From Rhizobium sp. NXC24 (GTDB lineage: Bacteria; Pseudomonadota; Alphaproteobacteria; Rhizobiales; Rhizobiaceae): DNA of 64,000 nucleotides. Below are positions 29,430 to 37,896 of this stretch, piece after piece (the first letter of the stretch is position 1; every line of letters starts with the position of its first letter). The notes below the pieces were generated by a model that saw nothing but the letters and a program-made list of their open reading frames with translations, made no database searches and was not told the DNA's origin. The DNA lies in contig NZ_CP024311.1 of NCBI RefSeq assembly GCF_002944315.1, positions 3,386,501 through 3,450,500 on the forward strand. The letters run 5' to 3'. The translations under genes and the position numbers were made by a program.

Positions 29430-29535
29430 CCCTCATCCGACCCTTCGGGCCACCTTCTCCCTGCCGGGGAGAAGGTATGGGTGGCTGCAGCAAGCTCGAT
29501 CTCACCCTCTCCCCTCGGGGAGAGGGCAGGGTGAG
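29430..29535. repeat. Palindromic repeats between xylB and xylA
   Basis: Unit one (29430-29475) reads CCCTCATCCGACCCTTCGGG then CCACCTTCTCCC...GGGGAGAAGG and has an inverted relative at 57474-57518. Unit two (29501-29535) is CTCACCCTCTCCCC paired with GGGGAGAGGGCAGGGTGAG. Both can form strong stems in the message. Confidence 0.65.
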
Positions 29536-29540
29536 GAGTA

Positions 29541-30998
29541 TTAGCCGGCGCTCAGCGACTTGATCGCCGGATAAAGCGCGCGGTAACGCTTGTAGGCATC
29601 CTCGTAAGCACCGCCCAGCGCTATGACCGGTTCGATCGTGCCGGCGGTTTCCGGCGGCGTGCAGACCGCGACCGGATCGGCGCCGGTTGCCGCGATCAGG
29701 CCGAGACGGGCAGCGCCAAAAGCGGCTCCGAAATCGCCGTCGGCCGGCAAATCGACGGGAACGCCGAGCGCCGTCGCGATCGAAGCCAGCCAGTAGCGCG
29801 AACGCGAGCCGCCGCCGATGGCGGTAACGCGGGCGATATCGGTTCCCGCCGAGCGCAGCGCTTCGAGATTGTCGCGAATGGCAAAGGTGACGCCTTCGAG
29901 CACCGCCTGGGTGAGGACGGCACGGCTGCTCTCATGGCCGAGACCGATGAAAGCACCACGGATGATCGCATCATTATGCGGGGTGCGTTCGCCGGAAAGA
30001 TAGGGAAGGAAGGTGACGCCAGACGGTGCCTTCAGCGCATCCCCCAATTCGCTGGTCAGTTCGGCGGCGGATTTGCCGGTGACATTCGAATGCCAGTTCA
30101 ACGCATCGGTCGCCGACAGGATGACGCCCATCTGATGCCATGTGTTCGGCAGCGCATGGCAGAAGGCATGAACGGCGCTTTCCGGCTTCGGCAGGTAGGA
30201 GCCGTTGGCAGCAAAGAGCACGCCGGAAGTACCGAGCGAGACAAAGGCGGCGCCATGGCTGACCGTGCCCATGCCGCAGGCCGAGGCGGCATTGTCCCCT
30301 GCCCCGCCGGCCACGACGACGTCGCCGGCGATACCCCACTTCGATGCCAGCTCGCCGCGCAGCTTGCCGGCGACTTCGGTGCCTTCCACCAGCGTCGGCA
30401 TCTGCTTTTCATCAAGATTGGTAGCGGCGAGCAGCTCGGAAGACCACTTGCGCTTGCCGGTATCCAGCCAGGACGTGCCGGCGGAGTCGGACATTTCCGA
30501 CATGTGCTCGCCCGTCAGCCACAGGCGCAGATAATCCTTCGGAAGCAGCACCCAGCGCACTTTGGCGAAAATGTCAGGCTCATGCTTGGCGACCCAGGCG
30601 AGCTTCGGCGCGGTGAAGCCGGGGAAAACGATATTGCCGGTCAAGGCGCGAAAGCGCGGATCGGCATCGAGGGCGGCGGCTTCCTGATAGCTGCGCGTGT
30701 CGTTCCAGAGGATGCAGGGACGCAGAACCTTGTCATCCGCATCGAGCAGCGTCGCGCCATGCATCTGGCCGGACAGACCGATGCCGCGCACGGCAGCCAG
30801 CTCCTTCGGGTGCGCTGCCTTCAGGCCAGCAACCGCCTCCTCGGTGGCACGAACCCAGTGCGCCGGCTCCTGTTCCGACCAGCCCGGATGCGGCCGCGAC
30901 ACGTCGAGCCCGCCATTGGCCGATCCGATGATCTTCTGGTTGCCGTCGATCAGCATCGCTTTGACGCCGGACGTTCCGAGATCAAGACCCAAATACAT
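29541..30998 (-). CDS. xylB: Xylulokinase
   Basis: 485 aa FGGY carbohydrate kinase. Phosphorylates D-xylulose to xylulose-5-phosphate for the pentose phosphate pathway. YLGLDLGTSGVKAMLID at the start is the ATP phosphate-1 motif, GLSGQMHGATLLD (about 73-85) is the substrate-binding segment typical of XylB, VVAGGAGDNAASACGMG near 235 carries the catalytic Asp, and AIGGGSRSRYWLAS near 395 is the adenosine motif. It lies 39 nt downstream of a LacI-type regulator gene and upstream of xylA. Confidence 0.96.
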   Translation of the reverse strand: MYLGLDLGTSGVKAMLIDGNQKIIGSANGGLDVSRPHPGWSEQEPAHWVRATEEAVAGLKAAHPKELAAVRGIGLSGQMHGATLLDADDKVLRPCILWNDTRSYQEAAALDADPRFRALTGNIVFPGFTAPKLAWVAKHEPDIFAKVRWVLLPKDYLRLWLTGEHMSEMSDSAGTSWLDTGKRKWSSELLAATNLDEKQMPTLVEGTEVAGKLRGELASKWGIAGDVVVAGGAGDNAASACGMGTVSHGAAFVSLGTSGVLFAANGSYLPKPESAVHAFCHALPNTWHQMGVILSATDALNWHSNVTGKSAAELTSELGDALKAPSGVTFLPYLSGERTPHNDAIIRGAFIGLGHESSRAVLTQAVLEGVTFAIRDNLEALRSAGTDIARVTAIGGGSRSRYWLASIATALGVPVDLPADGDFGAAFGAARLGLIAATGADPVAVCTPPETAGTIEPVIALGGAYEDAYKRYRALYPAIKSLSAG

Positions 30999-31037
30999 CA
31001 GATGTAACTCCCTATGCTCTGCCGCAGATTTTGATGA

Positions 31038-32063
31038 TCAGGGCAGATTGTCCTTCAAGAAAATGTCGAGGCGGATGCGCTCCTGGCCGGCGATGACATC
31101 CTGGCCGTCCGCCGTCGCCTTCATGACGCGGATGGCACTGCGCACCTCATGGCCGGCGTCCTGGTTGAGAACGGCATCGATGGTGCCCTCCTGCAGCGCT
31201 GCGCGTGTATGTTCCGTCAATTCGTGGACGACGACCGTCAGCCCGCGCCCCTGCCCTGTCTCCTTCAGCGCCCTGAGCAGACCGCGATTGCCGGCGCCGA
31301 GACTATAGACGCCGATGATGCTGTTGCTGCCGGAAAGCGTTTCCGAGACGAGCGTGTTGGCGATTTCCGGATCGTCGCGGCCTTCCAGCACCGGCAGCAG
31401 GCGCAGTTGCGGAAATTCCTCCGCCATGACGGAGGAAAATCCTTCCAGACGCTCCCGATGGTCGCGCACCAACATGGAGCCGGCGAGAACGGTGACATCG
31501 CCTTTCTGCCCGCCGAGAAAACGGCCGAGCAGCCGGGCAGCCGTCCGGCCCGCAGCAATATTGTCGACGCCAGCATAGTGGTGCCGGGTGGAGTCGGTGA
31601 GATCGGAAACGAGCGTGACTACAGGAATTCGTGCCGCCACCAGTCGGTCGACGGCGGCGCGGACCTCCGGCGCATCGGTCGCCACCAAAGCCACGCCGGC
31701 GAGATTCAGTCCCTGCAGCGCGTCTAGCGCGGCAACCAGCGCCGGCGCGTCGAAGGCGGGCACCTCGACGATGCGAATCTCGGTGCGATCGAAGGTCGAG
31801 CGCATCATCGCCTGACGCACCTCGGCATAGAGCCCGTTCATGAAGGAATTGTCGCCGGTCGGCAGGATGAAGACGAGCGGATAGACGCGGCCCTTGGCAA
31901 GATTGGCTGCCGCCACGTCGCGGACATAGCCGATGTCGCGAATTGCCGCTTCCACCTTCTCGCGCGTCACGAGACGCACGCCCGGGCGCCGGTTCAGCAC
32001 GCGATCCACGGTCGCGAGGCTGACGCCCGCAGCAGCGGCGATGTCGTAAACGGTGGGTCTCAT
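31038..32063 (-). CDS. LacI-family regulator adjacent to xylBA
   Basis: 341 aa. Helix-turn-helix VYDIAAAAGVSLATVDRVLN (residues 5-24) then a sugar-binding effector domain (YPLVFILPTGDNSFMNGLY onward) of the periplasmic-binding type. VSLATVDRVLNRRPGV is a subgroup signature in which VDRVLN replaces the common VSRVLN. It is the first gene of a lacI-xylB-xylA array on the minus strand, so it is a likely autoregulated xylose regulator; this is inferred from position only. Confidence 0.83.
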   Translation of the reverse strand: MRPTVYDIAAAAGVSLATVDRVLNRRPGVRLVTREKVEAAIRDIGYVRDVAAANLAKGRVYPLVFILPTGDNSFMNGLYAEVRQAMMRSTFDRTEIRIVEVPAFDAPALVAALDALQGLNLAGVALVATDAPEVRAAVDRLVAARIPVVTLVSDLTDSTRHHYAGVDNIAAGRTAARLLGRFLGGQKGDVTVLAGSMLVRDHRERLEGFSSVMAEEFPQLRLLPVLEGRDDPEIANTLVSETLSGSNSIIGVYSLGAGNRGLLRALKETGQGRGLTVVVHELTEHTRAALQEGTIDAVLNQDAGHEVRSAIRVMKATADGQDVIAGQERIRLDIFLKDNLP

Positions 32064-32160
32064 CGGCTCCTCCTGGCGAAATCCTTTACTGCGATTTCTG
32101 ATGTACGTAAATCAAAAACTTTTGAAACCTGAAATTCCCTGTCGACAAGCACAAAAGAAA

Positions 32161-32187
32161 AAAGGCCTCTCGATCAGAGAAGCCTTT
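32161..32187 (-). terminator. Terminator of the EmrAB-type efflux operon
   Basis: AAAGGCCTCTC and GAGAAGCCTTT form an 11-bp stem with one mismatch; the minus-strand run CCTTTTTTCTTTTG follows. It starts 35 nt past the efflux-pump stop. Confidence 0.85.
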
Positions 32188-32221
32188 CAATTACAGGAAG
32201 ATAGGAAGGAAACGGTTAAGC

Positions 32222-33820
32222 CTAGTGGCCGCCGCCGCCCGCGCCTCTCGGTGGGGCGTTCGGCTTGCTCAGCATCAATACGCCAAAAATCATCGCAAGG
32301 AACAATACGGTCAACATCAGGAAGACATCGCCGAAGGACATGATGACCGCCTGCTGCTCCGCCATGTTGACCAACTGCCGCAACGCTGCCTGCGGGCCAT
32401 CCAGACCGTTAGCGGTGAAATTGGCGGTCATATTATTGAGCTTATCGACGGCGGCGGGGCTACCCCAATGAACATGATCGCGCAGATGCATGTAATGGGC
32501 GTCCTGACGGGTGCTAAGCACCGTATTGATGATGGCGAGCCCGACGGCGCCGCCGAGATTGCGGGTCAGGTTAAACAGCCCGGAAGCACCGCGCATGCGG
32601 GCGGGAGGCATCGTTCCGAGCGCGATGTTATTGATCGGCACCATGCACAACATCAGCCCGAAACCGCGAAGAATCTGCGGGATGAAGAGCTCCCAGAAAT
32701 CCCAGTCCGTCGTCAAGCCCGTCATGATCCACGTGCCGGTCGCGAAACTGCAGAAGCCGATGATCATCATGAGCCGAAGATCCATCTTGCCGGAAAGAAT
32801 ACCGGCGAGAGGCGCAGTGAAGAACATCGCCAGGCCAGAGACGAACATCGTTTCGCCGATCATCAGCGAATCATACCCACGGATACGGCTGAGATAGACC
32901 GGATAGATATAGGTCAGACCATAAAGCCCGATGCCCATGACGAAGGAGAACATCGAACCAAACGCGAAGTTCTTATTGCCGAAGGCCTTCAGATCGACGA
33001 CAGGAAAATCGACAGTGAAGGCCCGGTAAAAGAAGATGAGCGCGCCGATCGCCGAAGCAATCGCGGCAATCACGATATAGTCGTCGTTGAACCAGTCGTT
33101 GGTGTTGCCTTCTTCAAGCACATATTCCAGCGCGCCGAGAAACAGCGCCATGGAGAACAATCCCCACCAGTCGAATTTCTTCATCAACGACAGCTCTGGC
33201 TTATCGAAGTCGATGAAATTCCAGGTGACAATGGTGACGATGATGCCAGGCCCAATGTTGACGAGGAACAGCCAGTGCCAGGAAAATGCGTGGCTGAGAT
33301 AGCCACCGACCGTCGGGCCGATGGTCGGCGCAAGTGTTGCGATCAAACCGATAATCGGCGACACGATGTTGCGCTTTGACGGCGGGAAAATGGTGAAGGC
33401 CGCCGCGAAAACCGACGGGATCATGCCGCCGCCGATAAAGCCCTGCAGCGCACGATAGACGATCATCTGATCGATGTTCGTCGCCGTCGCACAAAGACCG
33501 CTGGCAATGGTGAAGCCGGCAGCGGAAGCCGCGAAAAGATATCGTGTCGAGATGATGCGGGCCAGCGTTCCCGAAAGCGGGATCATGATGACTTCAGCGA
33601 TCAGATAGGCTGTCTGGACCCACGGAATTTCATCCGAGCCGGCGCTAAGGCCGGCCTGGATTTCGCTGAGGGAGGCGGAAACGACCTGAATGTCGAGGAT
33701 CGACATGAACATGCCGAGCACCATCGCAAAGAAAGCGATGAGTTTGCGGGGGTCCATGTGGTCCGCCGCTGGGACGACGGGACCGGCTGTCGAACCTACG
33801 GTCGCTGCTGTCGAGGCCAT
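32222..33820 (-). CDS. MFS drug efflux transporter, DHA2 (EmrB/QacA) family, 14 segments
   Basis: 532 aa. Fourteen hydrophobic segments and the DHA2 signatures FMSILDIQVVSASLSEIQAGL (segment 1), YLIAEVIMIPLSGTLAR (motif A region) and GGGMIPSVFAAAFTIFPP, then motif C-like LATLAPTIGPTVGGYL. It exports drugs or hydrophobic toxins with the HlyD-type partner encoded upstream and an outer-membrane channel from elsewhere. The C-terminal tail is Gly-rich (PPRGAGGGGH). The unit is under the divergent TetR gene. Confidence 0.93.
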   Translation of the reverse strand: MASTAATVGSTAGPVVPAADHMDPRKLIAFFAMVLGMFMSILDIQVVSASLSEIQAGLSAGSDEIPWVQTAYLIAEVIMIPLSGTLARIISTRYLFAASAAGFTIASGLCATATNIDQMIVYRALQGFIGGGMIPSVFAAAFTIFPPSKRNIVSPIIGLIATLAPTIGPTVGGYLSHAFSWHWLFLVNIGPGIIVTIVTWNFIDFDKPELSLMKKFDWWGLFSMALFLGALEYVLEEGNTNDWFNDDYIVIAAIASAIGALIFFYRAFTVDFPVVDLKAFGNKNFAFGSMFSFVMGIGLYGLTYIYPVYLSRIRGYDSLMIGETMFVSGLAMFFTAPLAGILSGKMDLRLMMIIGFCSFATGTWIMTGLTTDWDFWELFIPQILRGFGLMLCMVPINNIALGTMPPARMRGASGLFNLTRNLGGAVGLAIINTVLSTRQDAHYMHLRDHVHWGSPAAVDKLNNMTANFTANGLDGPQAALRQLVNMAEQQAVIMSFGDVFLMLTVLFLAMIFGVLMLSKPNAPPRGAGGGGH

Positions 33821-33835
33821 CGGCGCTCTCCGAAC

Positions 33836-35068
33836 TTAGTTGCTGGCCACCCGATCAGGCGCAGTGCGCGTATCGACATCGACGACGACACTCAGACCAG
33901 CGCGCAGACGACCGCTGTCGAGCGCGTCCTGCGGCAGTGCGATACGAACCGGCACGCGCTGGACCACCTTGGTGAAATTGCCCGTCGCATTTTCCGGCGG
34001 CAACAGCGAGAAGACCGAACCAGAGGCCGGTGAGATCGACGTTACCGTACCGACGATCGGATGATCGCTATAGGCATCGACATGGACGTTCACCTTGGAA
34101 CCGGCAACCAGATGCTGGATCTGCGTTTCCTTGAAGTTGGCGTCGATATAGAGCTGGCGGGTCGGAACCAGTGCCATCAGCTTCTGGCCAGGCGAAACGA
34201 GATCGCCTTCCTGAACCGAACGATTGCCGACAATGCCGTCATAAGGCGCCTTCAACACTGTAAAGGAGAGATCGCGGGCGGCCTTGTCGCGAGCGGCCTC
34301 CAGGCCCTTGATCGTGCTTTCGGCCTGGCGACGCTGCGCCTGCAGCAGGTTGATATTGGCCTGAGCCGACGCGATGGCGGCATCGCCGCCGACGAGATTG
34401 GCCTTGGCCTGGTCGAGAGCGATATTGGCGCTGTCCAGCGACGCAGTGGTGCCGACGGACTTCGACTGAAGTTCGGCAGCGCGTGTCTGGGTGATCTGCG
34501 CGCCGCGTACCGTCGCTTCCAGAGCAACCTTTTGAGCCTGCGACTGGGCAAGAGCAGCCTGGCCGGCGGCGATCTGCGCATCGATGGTGTGCAGTGAAAG
34601 CTGCTCGGTATCGAGCGATGCCTGGGCCTGTTCAAGCGCCAGCTTGTAGTCGCCGTCGTCGAGCGTGGCGAGCACATCGCCCGCCTTGACCTGCTGGTTA
34701 GCGACGACGTTCACCTTGGCGACATAGCCCGTCACTTTCGGCTGGATGGTCGCGATGTCACCTTCGATATAGGCGTCATCGGTCGACACCAGGAAGCGGC
34801 CGTTCGTCCACCAGTCATAGCCGTACCAACCGCCGCCAACGAGCACCAGAACGGCGATGATGGGCAGTGCCAGGCTGCGCCGCTTCTTCTCGGTCGGCGG
34901 TGGGGCCGCTTGGACCGGGTGAGCAGGCGCAGCCTGGGCGGGGGGCGGGCTGTTAGGCTTTTCCGTGGCAGGAGCCTCAGCGGTTGCACCGGCATTCCGT
35001 GCTTCCACTTCGACGTCAGCGGAATCATCAACGATGCGCGCTACATTGTTACTATGACTTGACGACAT
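33836..35068 (-). CDS. HlyD-family membrane fusion protein, EmrA type
   Basis: 410 aa. Short cytoplasmic N-terminus rich in Ala/Pro (about residues 20-55), one membrane helix (LALPIIAVLVLVGGGWYGYDWW, about 62-83, given here as its ends LALPII and YDWW), barrel-sandwich strands (STDDAYIEGDIATIQPKVTG), a coiled-coil hairpin (about 140-240) and the second lipoyl half (VLKAPYDGIVGNRSVQEGDLV). It links the MFS pump to an outer-membrane channel. Start at 35068 chosen by homologue style and GGTAGGG upstream; an ATG at 35128 in frame is possible but would lie within the operator region. Stop and pump start are 15 nt apart. Confidence 0.9.
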   Translation of the reverse strand: MSSSHSNNVARIVDDSADVEVEARNAGATAEAPATEKPNSPPPAQAAPAHPVQAAPPPTEKKRRSLALPIIAVLVLVGGGWYGYDWWTNGRFLVSTDDAYIEGDIATIQPKVTGYVAKVNVVANQQVKAGDVLATLDDGDYKLALEQAQASLDTEQLSLHTIDAQIAAGQAALAQSQAQKVALEATVRGAQITQTRAAELQSKSVGTTASLDSANIALDQAKANLVGGDAAIASAQANINLLQAQRRQAESTIKGLEAARDKAARDLSFTVLKAPYDGIVGNRSVQEGDLVSPGQKLMALVPTRQLYIDANFKETQIQHLVAGSKVNVHVDAYSDHPIVGTVTSISPASGSVFSLLPPENATGNFTKVVQRVPVRIALPQDALDSGRLRAGLSVVVDVDTRTAPDRVASN

Positions 35069-35098
35069 TGCCCTACCACCGGAAATCTGACTAAATAA

Positions 35099-35116
35099 TC
35101 GAACCGTACGGTTCAG
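35099..35116. promoter_or_regulatory. TetR operator 1
   Basis: TCGAACCGTACGGTTCAG contains the perfect 14-bp palindrome GAACCGTACGGTTC. It lies 31 nt upstream of the EmrA-type start. Same half-sites and 4-nt spacer as operator 2. Confidence 0.75.
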
Positions 35117-35158
35117 TTCAGTTGACATAGATCGTTTTTCATTCCATATCAAGTCATA

Positions 35159-35176
35159 TCGAACCACCCGGTTCGA
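35159..35176. promoter_or_regulatory. TetR operator 2
   Basis: TCGAACC and GGTTCGA arms around ACCC form a perfect 7-bp inverted repeat. Its centre is exactly 60 bp from operator 1 and 52 nt upstream of the TetR start, fitting autoregulation. Confidence 0.75.
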
Positions 35177-35228
35177 TTTAATTAACGAATCTGATTAAGA
35201 TTCTGAAAAAGTGATCGCGAAGGAGACG

Positions 35229-35909
35229 ATGAAACACGAACCGCAAAATACCGCCGTCTTGAACGCACCCGCATCCGGGGGGCGTTGGGCCGCTGGAGAA
35301 GACCCAGTCAAGCGCCAGCAAATTTTGGATGGCGCCAAGCGTGTCTTCATGAAAATGGGGTTCGATGCCGCGAGCATGAACGACGTCACGCGCGAAGCAG
35401 GCGTCTCCAAGGGCACGCTCTACGTCTATTTCGCCAACAAGGAAGATTTGTTCGCTGCCATGGTGGACAGCGAACGTGCGCATTTCGTCGAGACCGTGCG
35501 CACAGCGCTTGCCGACGATACCGACGTCGCCACCAATCTCTATGAATTCGGCATGGTGTTCGTCACCCACGTCACATCGGACAAGACCATCAGCGCCATG
35601 CGCACCATCATCGGTGTGCGCGAACGCATGCCCTCCCTCTGTCAACGCTTCTTCACCGGCCCGGAAAACCTGCGCACTGTTCTGCGCGGTTTCCTCGAAC
35701 GTCAGGTTGCGGCCGGTCATCTCCGCATCGAGGACTTCGATATGGCAGCCCGTCATTTCCTCGACATGGCCAGCGGCAGCTACTTCAAGCTGAGACTGTT
35801 CGGCGACATGGATTTCCCGCCCTCGAAAGAGGAGATCGACTATGTTGTGCGCGGCGCCGTTCGCGTTTTCATGGCTGCTTATGGTATCAATCGGAAAGAT
35901 CAGGCCTGA
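35229..35909 (+). CDS. TetR-family repressor of the efflux operon
   Basis: 226 aa from the ATG at 35229, with GAAGGAG just upstream; a GTG at 35211 is less likely. An N-terminal extension of about 25 residues precedes the TetR helix-turn-helix (RQQILDGAKRVFMKMGFDAASMNDVTREAGVSKGTLYVYFANKEDLF region, about residues 28-72; described by position). The C-terminal domain fits the AcrR type with a drug-binding pocket. It is divergent from the EmrA-type gene across two matching palindromes, so it probably represses the pump and itself. Confidence 0.9.
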   Translation: MKHEPQNTAVLNAPASGGRWAAGEDPVKRQQILDGAKRVFMKMGFDAASMNDVTREAGVSKGTLYVYFANKEDLFAAMVDSERAHFVETVRTALADDTDVATNLYEFGMVFVTHVTSDKTISAMRTIIGVRERMPSLCQRFFTGPENLRTVLRGFLERQVAAGHLRIEDFDMAARHFLDMASGSYFKLRLFGDMDFPPSKEEIDYVVRGAVRVFMAAYGINRKDQA

Positions 35910-36014
35910 CCGCCTGCCGATAGCCAGCGGATATCTGACCCCAATCCCGCAATCGCGATCAAACCCGATAGCCGGTCGGCGCCTAACAATGGGCGGGCAA
36001 CCAGGGAATCGAAC

Positions 36015-36854
36015 ATGAGCGCGATCGGAAGAGCGATATGGTTCATCGAAAGCCATTTCTCGTCGGACATCTCGCTGGACGAAATTGCCGATACGGCCGG
36101 CCTGTCGCGCTATCATCTGTCGCGCGTCTTCGGGCTCACCACCGGCCATTCGATCAGCGGGTACATCAGGGGCCGACGCCTTAGCGGGGCGGCTCTTGCG
36201 CTGATCAACAGCTCATCGACCATTCTCGAGGTTGCCCTCGATGCGGGCTACGGCTCGCATGAGGCTTTCACCCGTGCCTTCCGCGAGCAATTCGGCATGA
36301 CGCCGGACAGCTTGCGCAAACAGGGGCACGCCCGAAACCTTGTTTTGCTGGAGCCTATCAGAATGGACGACACCCGCCTTCCCAAACTCGACGCGCCGCG
36401 TTTCGAGACCCTCCCCGCAATGCTGTTCGCCGGCCTTGCGGAAACCTATGCCTATGAAGCCACGCAAGGGATTCCCTCGCTTTGGCAGAAATTCAACCAG
36501 CATTTCGGCCATATTCCCGGCCAGGTCGGCAATGTCGCCTATGGCGTCTGCATCCTCGCCGAAGACGAGAGCGAAACCTTCCGCTATATCGCCGCCGCCG
36601 AGGTTAGCGCGGTCGACGATCTGCCGGAGGGTTTTACGACCTTGAAACTGCCGCAGCAGCGCTATGCCGTCTTTACCCATCGCGGCCATATTTCCGGCAT
36701 CTCCGCCACCGTGCATCAGATCTTCGGTGACTGGCTGCCGCAATCCGGCCAGGAGCACGCCGGCGTGCCCGACACGATGGAGCGTTACGACGACCGTTTC
36801 GATCCCCGCACCGGCACCGGCGTAACGGAGATCTGGATTCCTCTCAAGGCATAG
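36015..36854 (+). CDS. AraC-family regulator with GyrI-like effector domain
   Basis: 279 aa. Two helix-turn-helices at the N-terminus (ISLDEIADTAGLSRYHLSRVF, about residues 16-36, and ILEVALDAGYGSHEAFTRAF, about 66-85), then a GyrI-like small-molecule domain (about 120-279, e.g. FETLPAMLFAGLAETY and FTTLKLPQQRYAVFTHRG). This Rob/SoxS-plus-GyrI layout is typical of regulators sensing amphipathic or toxic compounds. It follows the TetR gene by 105 nt; the efflux pump is a plausible but unproven target. Confidence 0.9.
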   Translation: MSAIGRAIWFIESHFSSDISLDEIADTAGLSRYHLSRVFGLTTGHSISGYIRGRRLSGAALALINSSSTILEVALDAGYGSHEAFTRAFREQFGMTPDSLRKQGHARNLVLLEPIRMDDTRLPKLDAPRFETLPAMLFAGLAETYAYEATQGIPSLWQKFNQHFGHIPGQVGNVAYGVCILAEDESETFRYIAAAEVSAVDDLPEGFTTLKLPQQRYAVFTHRGHISGISATVHQIFGDWLPQSGQEHAGVPDTMERYDDRFDPRTGTGVTEIWIPLKA

Positions 36855-36948
36855 AAATATGCGCGCGTGCCGCGAAAATAGTCGTGGCGCTTGCACCTGC
36901 GATTTCGCTCCTTACATAAGCGACCATCATTGAGGAGCCGGAGCTGGG

Positions 36949-36972
36949 GGTCAGCGTCGGCAGACGCTGACC
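36949..36972 (+). promoter_or_regulatory. Perfect 10-bp hairpin at the ribosome site of the TerC gene
   Basis: GGTCAGCGTC and GACGCTGACC enclose a GGCA loop. The stem ends 2 nt before the AGAGGAAA ribosome site and 15 nt before the ATG at 36988. I do not see the conserved loops of the yybP-ykoY manganese riboswitch, which controls some TerC-like genes elsewhere. It could be a translation control element. Confidence 0.5.
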
Positions 36973-36987
36973 AGAGGAAAATCATCA

Positions 36988-37731
36988 ATGGACATTGTTG
37001 GCTTGGTGCAGGATCCGAGCGCATGGATCGCGCTTGTCACGCTCGTCGTCATGGAGGTGGTCCTCGGTATCGACAACCTCATCTTCATCTCGATCCTGAC
37101 CAACAAGCTGCCGGTCGAGCACCGGGAAAAAGCACGCAAGATCGGCATCGGCCTTGCCTTGGTCATGCGCCTTGCCCTGCTCGGCACCGTCGCCTGGATC
37201 GTGCAATTGACGGAACCGGTCTTCGAAGTCTTCGGCCAGGGCTTCTCCTGGAAGGATATGATCCTGATCGGCGGTGGCCTGTTCCTGGTCTGGAAGGCGA
37301 CCAAGGAAATCCATCACAATGTCGATCCGCTGGAACATGGCGAGGATTTCATCGCCAAATCCACGACGACCGGCTTTGCCTCGGCCATCGGCCAGATTCT
37401 GCTGCTCGATCTCGTCTTTTCGATCGACAGCATCATCACCGCCGTCGGCATGACGCCGCATCTGCCGATCATGTTCATCGCCGTCATCGCCGCAGTCACC
37501 GTCATGCTGGTGGCCGCAACGCCGCTTGCCAACTTCATCGAGAAGAACCCGACCATCGTCATGCTGGCGCTGGCCTTCCTGCTGATGATCGGCACGACGC
37601 TGATTGCCGAAGGCATGGGCTTCCATGTTCCCAAGGGCTACGTCTACGCCGCAATGGCCTTCTCCGCTGCGGTCGAGGTGCTGAACATGCTGGCCCGGAA
37701 CCGGCGGAAAAGAGCTGCCGGCGGGCACTGA
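36988..37731 (+). CDS. TerC-family integral membrane protein
   Basis: 247 aa with about seven membrane segments. Conserved acidic motifs are present: [15 protein letters not shown] (about residues 21-35) and [16 protein letters not shown] (about 135-150), whose aspartates lie in the membrane and are thought to bind a metal ion. TerC-family members export or handle Mn2+ (Alx/MeeY type) or are linked to tellurite resistance. No other ter gene is nearby. The C-terminus is basic ([11 protein letters not shown]). A strong hairpin sits directly before its ribosome site. Confidence 0.9.
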   Translation: MDIVGLVQDPSAWIALVTLVVMEVVLGIDNLIFISILTNKLPVEHREKARKIGIGLALVMRLALLGTVAWIVQLTEPVFEVFGQGFSWKDMILIGGGLFLVWKATKEIHHNVDPLEHGEDFIAKSTTTGFASAIGQILLLDLVFSIDSIITAVGMTPHLPIMFIAVIAAVTVMLVAATPLANFIEKNPTIVMLALAFLLMIGTTLIAEGMGFHVPKGYVYAAMAFSAAVEVLNMLARNRRKRAAGGH

Positions 37732-37896
37732 AACCATCGGCCATGACTATATGTAGGCCCGCCTGTCGCCGGCGGGCTTTGCGTCGGCGGAACTTTGCAG
37801 CGAAACCTGCATTGATTCATCTCGGCGATATGTATCGGCAAAAGCTGGCGTCACGATCCGGCCTTGGATCCTTGGCAACAATATCATCGGAGCGGC

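Noticed and set aside
35159..35180. GGTTCGATT, resembling a tRNA T-loop
   Set aside because: No acceptor or anticodon stem can be built around it; it is half of a TetR-type palindrome.
36900..36985. A yybP-ykoY manganese riboswitch ahead of the TerC gene
   Set aside because: The conserved internal loops of that motif are not present; only a simple hairpin is seen.
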